From contig JACOST010000030.1 in assembly GCA_016178705.1 (NCBI GenBank), positions 248,001 through 312,000 of the forward strand: a stretch of 64,000 bases of DNA. Direction: 5' to 3'. Positions 54,462-62,425 of this stretch are shown piece by piece (within the stretch, counting starts at the first letter, position 1; each line of letters begins with the position of its first letter). This DNA is from Deltaproteobacteria bacterium (GTDB lineage: Bacteria > Desulfobacterota > Binatia > HRBIN30 > JACQVA1). A program made the translations under genes and the position numbers. The notes beneath the pieces are model-generated. The model was not told where the DNA came from. It saw only the letters and a program-made list of their open reading frames with translations, and searched no databases.

Positions 54462-54845
54462 ATGATAATCGGCATCGGCGTTGACCTCATCGAAGTCCCG
54501 CGCATCGCGGCGGCGTTGAGCCATCCACGCACCGGCAAGCGCTTCGAAGCGAAGGTGTTCACCGCTGGGGAGATCGTCTACTGCCGGCGGCGGCGGTCGT
54601 TTGTGGAGAGCTTTGCGGCCCGCTTCGCGGCCAAGGAAGCGGTGATGAAAGCGCTCGGCCGCGGCTATCTCGGCGGCGGCATCGGCTGGCTGCAAATCGA
54701 GGTCGTGCGCGACCGCGGCCGTCCGACGGTCGTGCTCAGCGGCCGCGCGCAGCAGCAAGCCGAGAAACTCGGCATCGCGCGCTTCCACCTATCGCTGACG
54801 CACACTGCGGCGCTTGCGGTAGCTTACGTGATCGCAGAGTCGTAA
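54462..54845 (+). CDS. acpS: Holo-[acyl-carrier-protein] synthase
   Basis: 127 residues, full AcpS: IIGIGVDLIEVPRI with the Mg-binding Asp, RFAAKEAVMKALG with the catalytic Glu/Lys, and FHLSLTHTAALAVAYVIAE. It attaches 4'-phosphopantetheine from coenzyme A to acyl carrier protein. No ribosome site is visible between the heptanucleotide array and the ATG. Confidence 0.95.
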   Translation: MIIGIGVDLIEVPRIAAALSHPRTGKRFEAKVFTAGEIVYCRRRRSFVESFAARFAAKEAVMKALGRGYLGGGIGWLQIEVVRDRGRPTVVLSGRAQQQAEKLGIARFHLSLTHTAALAVAYVIAES

Positions 54846-54861
54846 ACCGTCCGACGACTCA

Positions 54862-54912
54862 CCCTTCGACAAGCTCAGGGCAGGCTCAACACGAGTCACG
54901 AGCACGAGTCAT
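54862..54912. repeat. CCCTTCGACAAGCTCAGGG unit followed by heptanucleotides
   Basis: The 19-mer at 54862-54880 is a word common to dispersed palindromes of many bacterial genomes; here only one half is present. It is followed by ACGAGTCACGAGCACGAGTC, the CGTGA family in reverse orientation. Confidence 0.55.
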
Positions 54913-55142
54913 GATTGCCGCTTCGGCAACACCATCAGGATCGCCACCGCCCAGATGCCGAAGACGAAGCCGAGCCCCGTCCCCCAGTTTTTGTTGTAGC
55001 CGTTGTTGTACGCCAGCAGACGCGCCATGCAGGCGTTGCAGATGTTGATCACCAGCAGCGTCATCACTACCGACACCCCATCGGTCTGCGGCGCGATCCA
55101 CTGCAGCCCATAGAAATAACTCACCGCTTCAAACCAGTGCAT
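54909..55142 (-). CDS. Small membrane protein
   Basis: 77 residues with two hydrophobic segments (VVMTLLVINICNACMARLLA region and GLGFVFGIWAVAILMVL), so an inner-membrane hairpin with N-terminal WFEAVSYFYGLQW. No family recognised. ATG at 55142 faces the phasin-like gene across a 39-nt divergent gap, so the two may share control. Confidence 0.65.
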   Translation of the reverse strand: MHWFEAVSYFYGLQWIAPQTDGVSVVMTLLVINICNACMARLLAYNNGYNKNWGTGLGFVFGIWAVAILMVLPKRQS

Positions 55143-55143
55143 G

Positions 55144-55173
55144 TTGACGCCCTGTGCGCCGCGTCACTATAGA
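55144..55173 (+). promoter_or_regulatory. Promoter giving a leaderless phasin-like transcript
   Basis: TTGACG (55144-55149), 18 bases, TATAGA (55168-55173). The ATG at 55182 begins 8 nt after the -10 box, so the message would start at or next to the start codon. No AGGAGG lies before the ATG. Confidence 0.6.
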
Positions 55174-55181
55174 GTAAAACC

Positions 55182-55538
55182 ATGTCAGCCAAAACCTCGC
55201 ACGAACCGACCGGTATCCTACAATGGCTGCTCGAACGCGGCGAAGAGACTGCCGGGCAAATCCTCGAAGAACTCTTCCGCAACCGCGCCGTCAGCGACGG
55301 GGTCGCCAAGACCATCCGGCGCGCGGCGCAAACCAAGGGGCAGATCGATCGCAACATGCAAACCTTCCTCGCCCTGCTGAACCTCCCATCGCGCGCCGAC
55401 TACGGCAAGCTGTTGACCAAGATCGAGATGTTGCAGGGCAGCCTGGTGAATCTCAACATGAAACTCGATCGCCTGCTGGCGGCCAGTGCACCGAAGAAGG
55501 TCCAACGGCCAAGGTCCAAAGTCCAAAGTCGAACCTAG
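55182..55538 (+). CDS. Phasin-like / PHA-granule-associated family protein
   Basis: 118 residues, helical. GILQWLLERGEETAGQILEE, VAKTIRRAAQTKGQIDRNMQ and LALLNLPSRADYGKLLTKIE form the pattern of small phasin-like proteins (two amphipathic helices around a LNLPS turn and a C-terminal coiled coil IEMLQGSLVNLNMKLDRLL). They coat polyhydroxyalkanoate granules or act as helper proteins. No pha synthase is near. The last 15 residues (KVQRPRSKVQSRT) are coded by AAAGTCC/AAAGTCG heptanucleotides and are probably not part of the ancestral protein. Confidence 0.65.
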   Translation: MSAKTSHEPTGILQWLLERGEETAGQILEELFRNRAVSDGVAKTIRRAAQTKGQIDRNMQTFLALLNLPSRADYGKLLTKIEMLQGSLVNLNMKLDRLLAASAPKKVQRPRSKVQSRT

Positions 55539-55647
55539 CCTTGATGTGACAGAATACGAGCGCTGGGGTCACGACTTGTCCGCACCAGTTACGCGGTCAG
55601 GAAGGGGCTCAACGTGCCCTTCCCAACGTCATGGACAATGAGGTTTC

Positions 55648-55719
55648 GGGAGGGCGAGGCTTCCGCCGAGCCGCCGCACCATCACCGCGCCGGCGGCTCG
55701 CCGGAAGGCTCGCCCTCCC
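55648..55719. repeat. 72-nt near-perfect inverted repeat
   Basis: Arms of 28 bases (starting GGGAGGGCGAGGCTTCCG and ending CGGAAGGCTCGCCCTCCC) match at 26 positions around a 16-base loop. It lies directly downstream of the truncated four-helix-bundle stub. Confidence 0.85.
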
Positions 55720-55735
55720 AGATTCGTCCACCAAT

Positions 55736-55810
55736 CTATTGTCGCATCGGGGCTAACTCGCGAGCATTGCGCCATGCTTCGAGATCTTCGAATCGCTCGG
55801 TCTTCGACAT
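55736..55810 (-). pseudogene. Truncated four-helix-bundle gene (first 24 codons)
   Basis: From ATG 55810, with GGAGGAC about 9 nt upstream, the frame reads MSKTERFEDLEAWRNARELA and stops at 55736. ERFEDLEAW...AREL is the typical N-terminus of four-helix-bundle proteins of the S23/IVS type. The start signals are intact but the rest of the gene is gone; the 72-nt inverted repeat begins 16 nt beyond. So a third gene of this family in the window has been cut at a repeat. Confidence 0.6.
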
Positions 55811-55856
55811 TGGTTTGTCCTCCAATGTGAGACGTTGGACCTCGGACCTTGATCAG

Positions 55857-56963
55857 TCACCCCTCCGGCGCCAGATACGCCGCGAAACGCTGCAACGCCG
55901 CGAGCGAGTTGGGCGACTCGCTCAGCATCGGCACGGCGGCCAACAACGGCAAGCCGGTCGCGTTGTGCAATTCCGCCAGTGTACCGCGATCGCGGCGCGA
56001 CAGGGTGTGGAGATCGGCGTAGTTCGCGAGCAGCTTGGTGCGCAAAGCCGGCGCCCAGGGACCATCTGCGCTCGCCGCGGCATCGAGACGCGGGAAGGCG
56101 AGGACGCGATTCGCCACCACACCCGCTACATGAAAGTGCGCCGCGCACAGCTCGCGATAGAACTCGATTGTGGTCGCGATCGCATCCGGCTCGGGCGTAG
56201 TCACGAGCACAAAGGCGGTCGACGGTGCGCGCAGCCAGCGTTCGACTTCCGCCGCGCGAGTTTGAAACCCGGCGAGCATGGTCTCGAACCCGTCGATGAA
56301 CTCCGCGAGATCCGCCAGCAGATGCATTCCAGTCCAGCGTTCGAGCACTTTGAGCAGCGCCCCCATCGCCAATCGGGCCGCGCTCGAACCGGTGGCCCCG
56401 AGCAGCGCGCCGGGCGATTTGAGAAACGTGACCGCGCGCGACGCCAGCAATTCACCCAGCCGCGTCGGTGCCGCCAGTAGATCGCGCGCATGCGCGCTCG
56501 GCGGCGTATCGACGACGACGAGCTGGTAGTGCGCCTGCTGCATCAGCGCGTGCAACGTCTCCATCGCCATGTATTCGGCCGATCCGCCGAGTTCGTCGGA
56601 GAGTTGCTGGTAGAGCCGATTGGCGAGAATCCGCTCGGCGGTCTCGGGCGACGGTGCGAAGCGACGCACCACGGCATCGAAGGTGCGTTTGGTATCGAGC
56701 GCCATGGCATCGAGCGGCGCGCTGTCCGCGTCGAGCGGGACGCGATGCGGTTCAGTGGAGAGGCGCGGCAACGCCAGCGCGTCCTTGAGCCGGCGCGCCG
56801 GATCAAAGGTGATGACCGCGCTGCGCCGTTGATGGAGCGCGGCCGCAACGCCGAGCGCCGCCGCCACCGTCGTCTTGCCCACACCGCCGGAGCCCACGCA
56901 CACCAGCAGCCGTTTGCGCAGGAGGTTCGGCGCCCGCGTCCGTGAGTCGTGGGGTTCACGCAT
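55857..56963 (-). CDS. ArsA/Get3-type ATPase (first of a pair)
   Basis: 368 residues. Deviant Walker A GSGGVGKTT at residues 24-32, then TFDPARRLKDAL (switch I with the P-loop partner Asp), VVVDTPPSAHARDLL (switch II) and a C-terminal A-loop. No CxC or CxxC zinc motif of Get3 is seen. The neighbour upstream is a second ArsA-type protein 21 nt away, so the two are likely a heterodimer, in contrast to the fused two-domain ArsA. No arsB or arsenic regulator is near, so arsenite export is unlikely; targeting or sporulation/motility-type roles have been proposed for such pairs. Confidence 0.85.
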   Translation of the reverse strand: MREPHDSRTRAPNLLRKRLLVCVGSGGVGKTTVAAALGVAAALHQRRSAVITFDPARRLKDALALPRLSTEPHRVPLDADSAPLDAMALDTKRTFDAVVRRFAPSPETAERILANRLYQQLSDELGGSAEYMAMETLHALMQQAHYQLVVVDTPPSAHARDLLAAPTRLGELLASRAVTFLKSPGALLGATGSSAARLAMGALLKVLERWTGMHLLADLAEFIDGFETMLAGFQTRAAEVERWLRAPSTAFVLVTTPEPDAIATTIEFYRELCAAHFHVAGVVANRVLAFPRLDAAASADGPWAPALRTKLLANYADLHTLSRRDRGTLAELHNATGLPLLAAVPMLSESPNSLAALQRFAAYLAPEG

Positions 56964-56984
56964 CGCCAGTCTTCCAGTCGGTGC

Positions 56985-57911
56985 TCACGACGACAGCAGC
57001 ACGTTGCACAATCGCCGCGCCGGTAGATCGAGCTGTGGAGCGGCAAGCGTGGCGGTACAGATCTGCGGCAGCACAATCGGGGTGGCGCCAAGCGCGCGGC
57101 GCAGCCGACCGGCATGGCGCTCGGCATCGCGGCGGGCGGCGATGCGGAACCGCGCGGCGGCCAGCAGTGGACCCTCACCGGCGGTTGCGTCGTCTGGCGT
57201 TGCGGACAAGGTCACGACATCGGCGCGCGAGAAGCCGCGGGGAAAAACGCGATTGAGCACTGGCCGTTCAACCCGCAGGGCGAGATCGCCCACCAGCACC
57301 GCGTGCGCTTCGAGGGTTTCGTTGATCGCCAACTCTTCCGGAATGGTCACCAGCACCACGCGCGTCCGCGCGCCGTCGCCCAGCAACGCCAGCAGCCGGC
57401 GCGCGGTGGTGCCGATCGGGCCGCCGGGTACCATGCTCGCCAAGTTGCGCGGGGTGCGCAGCAACGCCAGCGCGTGCCCGGTCGCAGGGCCGTCGACGAT
57501 CACTACGTCGTAGGCGCGGCGCGCCAACAATCCGCTCGGTTCCACCCAGCCGAGCAAACGTTCGAGGATGAGAAACTCGGTCACGCCTGGCGCCGCTGCC
57601 GTGAGCGCGTTGAACGACGTGCTCGCCAACAGCCGGCGCGCCAGCAGCGGCACGCGCAACAGACGCGTGAAGTACGCTTCGACTAGTTGCCGCGAATCGA
57701 TGCGCACGGCCGCGATACGCGTCGCCAGCCGCTGCGGTTCACTCCCGAGTCCGTCAACCCCGAAGAGCGCCGCGAGCCGCCCGTCGCTTGCCGTCTCCAC
57801 GACCAGCACCCGACCCCCGCGCTGCGCTGCACCGCGCGCCAGCGCCGCCGCCACCGTGGTCTTGCCGACCCCACCCTTTCCGATGACAAACAGCAACTGC
57901 GTGGCAGGCAT
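56985..57911 (-). CDS. ArsA/Get3-type ATPase (second of a pair)
   Basis: 308 residues, ATG 57911. Walker A GKGGVGKTT at about residues 11-19, VVETASDGRLAALF after it, VVIVDGPATGHALALLRTP (switch II) and a helical membrane-facing stretch. It is shorter than its partner downstream and has a GPATGH instead of the usual TAPTGH sequence. Both are of the deviant Walker ATPase class that dimerises on ATP. Co-transcribed with the 55857 gene. Confidence 0.85.
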   Translation of the reverse strand: MPATQLLFVIGKGGVGKTTVAAALARGAAQRGGRVLVVETASDGRLAALFGVDGLGSEPQRLATRIAAVRIDSRQLVEAYFTRLLRVPLLARRLLASTSFNALTAAAPGVTEFLILERLLGWVEPSGLLARRAYDVVIVDGPATGHALALLRTPRNLASMVPGGPIGTTARRLLALLGDGARTRVVLVTIPEELAINETLEAHAVLVGDLALRVERPVLNRVFPRGFSRADVVTLSATPDDATAGEGPLLAAARFRIAARRDAERHAGRLRRALGATPIVLPQICTATLAAPQLDLPARRLCNVLLSS

Positions 57912-58238
57912 GGCGGAACTCGTGACGGTGACTCGTGCGGAGGCGGACTGTGACCACGCATAACAAAGCGCGTTCGCAAAGCGAAGGGCCAGGTTGAACC
58001 GAGGGGAGGCGGGCGTCCCGCCCGCGTTCGCGAAGCGAAGGGCGAAGGGGTGAGGGTGGCCCGTGAGTCGCCCCGACTTGACCAGCCATCGGGTGGTGGT
58101 TAGACAGATGCGCCGAGTCGGCGGACACCGCGCTCGTTACGATTGGCCCGATTCGAATGGCCTTGAAGCGTCGTCGTCGAAAGCAGCGCAAGACGGATCG
58201 CCCTCGACACGAATCACGAATACGACCACGGGGAGTGT
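57912..58238. other. 327-nt non-coding gap upstream of moxR
   Basis: No gene I can support. It contains a GAGGCGGGCGTCCCGCCCGC palindrome near 58002-58023, GCGTTCGCGAAGCGAAGGGC repeats and a few CACGAATCACGAATACGA heptanucleotides close to the moxR start. GGGGAGTG is the moxR ribosome site. The promoter for the Bat operon must lie here but I cannot place it. Confidence 0.5.
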
Positions 58239-59228
58239 ATGGACACAGGCATTGCAACCATCAACGACCAAGTGAAGGACGGCTCGGCCTTCACCTACCG
58301 GCTGCGCGAAGAGATCGGCGGCGTCATCGTCGGGCAACGCTACCTCATCGATCGGCTGTTGATCGGCCTGCTCGCCAACGGCCACGTGTTGCTCGAAGGC
58401 GTGCCGGGCTTGGCGAAAACGCTCTCCGTCAAAACTCTCGCGCAGGCGATCAACGCACACTTCCGGCGCATTCAGTTCACCCCCGACCTGCTGCCGGCCG
58501 ACGTGATCGGCACGATGATCTACAATCCGCGCGACGGCGTTTTCACCACCAAGAAGGGCCCGATCTTCGCCGAGATCATTCTCGCCGACGAGATCAATCG
58601 CGCCCCGGCTAAGGTACAGAGCGCGTTGCTCGAAGCCATGCAGGAACATCAGGTGACGATTGGGGATGAGACCCACCCGTTGCCAGACCCGTTCCTCGTG
58701 CTCGCCACGCAGAACCCGATCGAACAGGAAGGCACCTACCCGCTGCCCGAAGCGCAGATCGACCGCTTCATGCTGAAGCTGCGCATCGGCTACCCGACGC
58801 GTGAAGAAGAGCGCCAGATCCTCGATCGCATGGCGACAACGCGCATCAATCATACCGTCACCCCGGTCATCGGCACCGCCGAGATCCTGCAAGCGCGCGC
58901 TCTGGTGGATCAGATCTACATCGACGACAAGATCAAAGAGTACATCGTCAACATCGTGTTCGCGACGCGGGAACCGGCGGCCTACAACCTCGACCTCAAG
59001 CCGTTGATCGAATACGGCGCCTCGCCGCGCGCCACCCTCTACCTCACGCTCGCCGCCAAGGCGCACGCGTTTCTGCAAGGGCGCGGCTACGTCACGCCGC
59101 AAGACGTGAAGTCGATCGGCCCCGACGTGCTGCGCCATCGCATCATCGTCACCTACGAAGCCGAAGCCGAAGACATCGACGCCGACGAAGTCGTCAAGCG
59201 CGTCTTCGACGGGGTGCCTGTGCCGTGA
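58239..59228 (+). CDS. moxR: MoxR family AAA ATPase
   Basis: 329 residues, ATG 58239 after GGGGAGTGT. AAA+ core with Walker A GVPGLAKT, Walker B IILADEINRAPAKVQSALLE (in part), sensor 1 LATQNPIEQEGTYPLPEAQ and the arginine finger DRF, then the lid domain. MoxR ATPases act as chaperones that load metal or assemble complexes with VWA partners, here encoded downstream (DUF58, BatA, BatB). First gene of the operon. Confidence 0.95.
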   Translation: MDTGIATINDQVKDGSAFTYRLREEIGGVIVGQRYLIDRLLIGLLANGHVLLEGVPGLAKTLSVKTLAQAINAHFRRIQFTPDLLPADVIGTMIYNPRDGVFTTKKGPIFAEIILADEINRAPAKVQSALLEAMQEHQVTIGDETHPLPDPFLVLATQNPIEQEGTYPLPEAQIDRFMLKLRIGYPTREEERQILDRMATTRINHTVTPVIGTAEILQARALVDQIYIDDKIKEYIVNIVFATREPAAYNLDLKPLIEYGASPRATLYLTLAAKAHAFLQGRGYVTPQDVKSIGPDVLRHRIIVTYEAEAEDIDADEVVKRVFDGVPVP

Positions 59229-59230
59229 GG

Positions 59231-59265
59231 ATCGTGACTCGTGCTCGTGAGTCGTGATTCGTGAG
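59231..59265. repeat. CGTGACT heptanucleotide array before the DUF58 gene
   Basis: CGTGACTCGTGCTCGTGAGT and CGTGATTCGTGAGG follow the moxR stop within 2 nt and end just before the DUF58 ribosome site GAGGAAGG, which the repeat may help to form. Confidence 0.65.
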
Positions 59266-59275
59266 GAAGGAATCG

Positions 59276-60202
59276 ATGACCGTAAAGGAACGTGAGCCAC
59301 GCTCCGCGGCGCACGATCCGCGCACGCGCCTCACGACGGAGCAGCTCAAGGCGGTGCGCAAGATTCAGATCCGTACCAGCCACCTGGTCACGGATCTGTT
59401 TGCTGGCCAGTACCACAGCGTCTTCAAAGGCCGCGGCATGGAGTTCGCCGAGGTGCGGCTCTACCAGCCCGGCGACGAAGTGCGCACGATCGACTGGAAC
59501 GTCACCGCGCGCACCGGCGTGCCGCACGTCAAGCGCTACAACGAGGAACGTGAACTGACGGTGATGCTGTTGGTCGACGCCAGCGCTTCGCAATACTTCG
59601 GCAGCGGGCGCCAGCTCAAGAGCGCGCTCGCCACCGAGTTGGCGGCGCTCTTCGCGTTCTCGGCGATCACCAACAACGACAAGGTCGGTCTCGTCATCTT
59701 CACCGATCGCATCGAGTTGGCGCTGCCGCCGCGCAAGGGGACGCATCACGTGTTGCGCGTCATTCGCGAAGTGCTGTCTCTCAAGCCCACCGGCGGTGGC
59801 ACCGACATCGCCGGCGCGTTGGAACATCTCAACCACGTCACCAGCCGCCGCTGCGTGGTGTTTGTGGTCTCCGACTTCCTCGATCCACATTGTCGCAACG
59901 CGCTCAAAATCGCCGCCCGGCGCCACGATCTGATCGCCGTCGTTCTCAACGACCCGCGCGAAGCCGCGTTGCCCAACGTCGGCCTCGTCGAGTTGGAAGA
60001 AGCGGAGACCGGCGCGCGCTACGTCGTCGACACCGGCGACGCGCGCGTTCGCGACACCTTTGCCAAGCAGGCCGGCGCCGCGCGCAACGAGCGCGACCGC
60101 ATGCTGCGCGCGTGCGATGTCGACGCCATTGTCGTCGACACCAACCGACCCTACACGGAAGCGCTGCTGCGCTTCTTCCGCATGCGCGAACGGAGACAGT
60201 AG
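59276..60202 (+). CDS. DUF58 domain protein
   Basis: 308 residues from ATG 59276 with GAGGAAGGA in front. Typical DUF58: RKIQIRTSHLVTDLFAGQYH, SVFKGRGMEFAEVRLYQPGD (both conserved), RTIDWNVTARTGVPHVKRYN, followed by a VWA-like LMLLVDASASQYFGSGR. Partner of MoxR in a conserved operon; the molecular task is unknown, possibly assembly of metal-containing complexes or envelope maintenance. Confidence 0.92.
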   Translation: MTVKEREPRSAAHDPRTRLTTEQLKAVRKIQIRTSHLVTDLFAGQYHSVFKGRGMEFAEVRLYQPGDEVRTIDWNVTARTGVPHVKRYNEERELTVMLLVDASASQYFGSGRQLKSALATELAALFAFSAITNNDKVGLVIFTDRIELALPPRKGTHHVLRVIREVLSLKPTGGGTDIAGALEHLNHVTSRRCVVFVVSDFLDPHCRNALKIAARRHDLIAVVLNDPREAALPNVGLVELEEAETGARYVVDTGDARVRDTFAKQAGAARNERDRMLRACDVDAIVVDTNRPYTEALLRFFRMRERRQ

Positions 60203-60207
60203 GCGTG

Positions 60208-61443
60208 ATGCCACGAACACGATTCGGCTCTCGCTTCTACTGGGGGCCTTGGACAAAAATGGAGGGGCTTCCCCACTCGTCATTCCGGCGAATGCCGGAA
60301 TCCACGCTCAAGCCCCACACCCCCGCCTGGATACCGGCTTTCGCCGGTATGACGGATCCACTGCCGCGCGTTCCTGTGCAAAGCCCCCTCTGGGAGACGG
60401 TTGTCCGTGTAGGGTCCGCTGTGCGGACCATCCGCTCGCACCGCTTCGGGCAAGGACGGTCCGCGCAGCAGATCCTACTCGTCGTCTTGTTCTGCGTCCT
60501 TACGAGTGCGTTCGCCGGCCGCGCCGATGACACCACCCCCACTCCCGAAGAGTCGCCCGTCAGCATTCACGCCAATACCGAGCCCGCGTTGATCACCATC
60601 GGCACGCGCTTCAGGTACACGATCGAAGTGACGACAACGCCGGATGTCGAGGTGGTGCTAACGCAGCCGGCGGCGAAGATCGGCGACTTCGATATCGTCG
60701 ACTTCGGCGATGCACCGCCGGCGCAACGGGACGGCAAGACCACCATCACGCGCTGGTTGACCTTGGTGGGCTACAGTCCGGGCGACCATCTGTTGAAGTC
60801 GCCGCCCGTGTACTACCGGCGCGCCGGTGAAGAGCTGAAAGAAGCGCCGACCAACGAACTCGCGGTATCGATCGAGAGTCTGCTGGCGAAAGCCGGCAAC
60901 GTCACCGAACTCCGCGACATCAAAGGGCCCGAGGACTTCCCGATCGATTGGCGGCCGTACTACTTCGTTGGTGGCGCGCTGGCGGCCGTGCTCGCGCTCG
61001 GCTTCATTCTCTACCGTGTGTTGAATCGCTCGCGCCGTGGCGCGCTCGCACCGCCGCCGAAGCCGCCGCACGAGATCGCCTTCGACGAGTTGCAGCGCTT
61101 GCGCCGCCGAGGACTCATCGACCAAGGCGCCTTCAAAGAATTCTACTCGGCGCTGTCGGACATCGTGCGCACCTACGTCGAGCATCGCTTCGGTGTCCGC
61201 GCGCCTGAAATGACCACCGAAGAATTTCTGTTCAGCAGCGCGCGCGGAGATCGATTGCAGAGCGCGCACCGCTCGCTGCTCGCCGACTTTCTCACCGAAT
61301 CGGACTTGGTAAAATTCGCGCGTCACGTGCCCACCATCGCCGACAGCGAGCGGGCGTTCGCCGCGGCCAAGCGTTTCGTCGACGAGACCGCGCCGGGATT
61401 GATGTCACCTCCGGAGGAGGAAAAGATCCGTGCAGTTGGGTAG
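60208..61443 (+). CDS. batD: BatD-like periplasmic/membrane protein
   Basis: 411 residues if started at ATG 60208. The true protein begins with a signal segment ILLVVLFCVLTSAFAGRADD near residue 90. An immunoglobulin-like BatD region follows (TIGTRFRYTIEVTTTPDVEV, PPVYYRRAGEELKEAPTNEL), then a membrane helix YYFVGGALAAVLALGFILYR and a cytosolic helical tail. The first 90 residues are read from two repeat units (60278-60354 and 60408-60479), so a GTG start after them, for example near 60402, is more likely. Overlaps the batA start by 14 nt. Confidence 0.8.
   Translation: MPRTRFGSRFYWGPWTKMEGLPHSSFRRMPESTLKPHTPAWIPAFAGMTDPLPRVPVQSPLWETVVRVGSAVRTIRSHRFGQGRSAQQILLVVLFCVLTSAFAGRADDTTPTPEESPVSIHANTEPALITIGTRFRYTIEVTTTPDVEVVLTQPAAKIGDFDIVDFGDAPPAQRDGKTTITRWLTLVGYSPGDHLLKSPPVYYRRAGEELKEAPTNELAVSIESLLAKAGNVTELRDIKGPEDFPIDWRPYYFVGGALAAVLALGFILYRVLNRSRRGALAPPPKPPHEIAFDELQRLRRRGLIDQGAFKEFYSALSDIVRTYVEHRFGVRAPEMTTEEFLFSSARGDRLQSAHRSLLADFLTESDLVKFARHVPTIADSERAFAAAKRFVDETAPGLMSPPEEEKIRAVG
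60278..60479. repeat. Two adjacent palindromic repeats inside the 5' end of batD
   Basis: The first (60278-60354) is copy 2 of the GTCATACCGGCG family: CGTCATTCCGGCGAATGCCG against CGGCTTTCGCCGGTATGACG. The second (60408-60479) is a GTAGGGTCCGC...GGATCTAC-like repeat with GGTCCGC TGT GCGGACC near its start and GGTCCGCGCAG near its end. Both read through in the batD frame without stop. Confidence 0.75.
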
Positions 61444-62425
61444 CCCCTGGTTCCTGCTCTTGCTCGGATTGCTGCCGCTGCTGTTGCCGCGCGGCAAGCG
61501 ATCCGACCGCGAGGCAGCGGTGCGCTATCCGACGCTGGCGGTGCTGCGCGCCGTCGCGCCCGCGGGCGCCTCGCGGCGCCGCGCCGTGCTCGGCCTGCTG
61601 CGCGCCGCCGCGCTGGGGCTCCTCGCTGTCGCCCTGGCGCGGCCGCAACTCGGCTCGGCCGAGACGCGCGTGCATCGCGAAGGCGTCGACATCGTGCTCG
61701 CCGTCGACATCTCCGGCAGCATGCTGGCGGAAGACTTCACGCTCGACAGCGGCCGCGCCAGCCGCGTCGATGTGGTCAAATCCGTCGTCAAGGAGTTCAT
61801 CGCGGCGCGTCCCGAAGATCGCATCGGGCTGGTGCTGTTCTCGGCCCGCCCGTACACGCAGTGCCCGCTCACACTCGATCACGGCTGGCTGAATCAGAAC
61901 CTCGAACGCGCCAAGGTCGGCATGATCGAAGACGGCACCGCGATCGGCTCCGCATTGGCAACCGCGGTGAATCGGCTGCGCGCCTCGACGGCCAAAACCA
62001 AGTTCGTCGTCTTGCTCACCGACGGGCAGAGCAACGCCGGCCGCATCACCCCGCAAACCGCCGCCGAAGCCGCCGCCGCGCTGGGTGTAAAGGTGTACAC
62101 CGTCGGCGCCGGCACTCGCGGCGTCGCGCCGTATCCCGATCACGATCTCTTCGGCAACAAGGTCTACCGGCCGATGCAGGTCGACATCGACGAGGAGACG
62201 CTCAAGAAGATCGCCGCGACCACCAGCGGCCGCTACTTCCGCGCCACCGACACCAAGAGCTTGCGCGACGTGTACGAAGAGATCGATCGCAGCGAGAAGA
62301 CCGAGTTCGAAGCGCCGCAGTTCCTCGATTTCCGCGAGCTCTACGCATGGTTTGCGTGGCCCGCGCTCGGTCTGCTCCTGCTCGAAATCGGTCTCGGCGA
62401 GACGGTGTTGAGGAAGTTGCCATGA
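61430..62425 (+). CDS. batA: BatA VWA-domain membrane protein
   Basis: 331 residues from GTG 61430 with GGAGGAGGAAAAG in front. Two N-terminal membrane segments, then a von Willebrand A domain with MIDAS DISGSM, and a C-terminal membrane helix (WPALGLLLLEIGLGETVL). BatA and BatB act with MoxR and BatC-E in oxygen and stress tolerance in Bacteroides and other bacteria. The stop overlaps the batB start (ATGA). Confidence 0.9.
   Translation: MQLGSPWFLLLLGLLPLLLPRGKRSDREAAVRYPTLAVLRAVAPAGASRRRAVLGLLRAAALGLLAVALARPQLGSAETRVHREGVDIVLAVDISGSMLAEDFTLDSGRASRVDVVKSVVKEFIAARPEDRIGLVLFSARPYTQCPLTLDHGWLNQNLERAKVGMIEDGTAIGSALATAVNRLRASTAKTKFVVLLTDGQSNAGRITPQTAAEAAAALGVKVYTVGAGTRGVAPYPDHDLFGNKVYRPMQVDIDEETLKKIAATTSGRYFRATDTKSLRDVYEEIDRSEKTEFEAPQFLDFRELYAWFAWPALGLLLLEIGLGETVLRKLP

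Noticed and set aside
58137-59300. 387-codon frame opposite moxR
   Set aside because: Shadow of the AAA ATPase gene; no domain.
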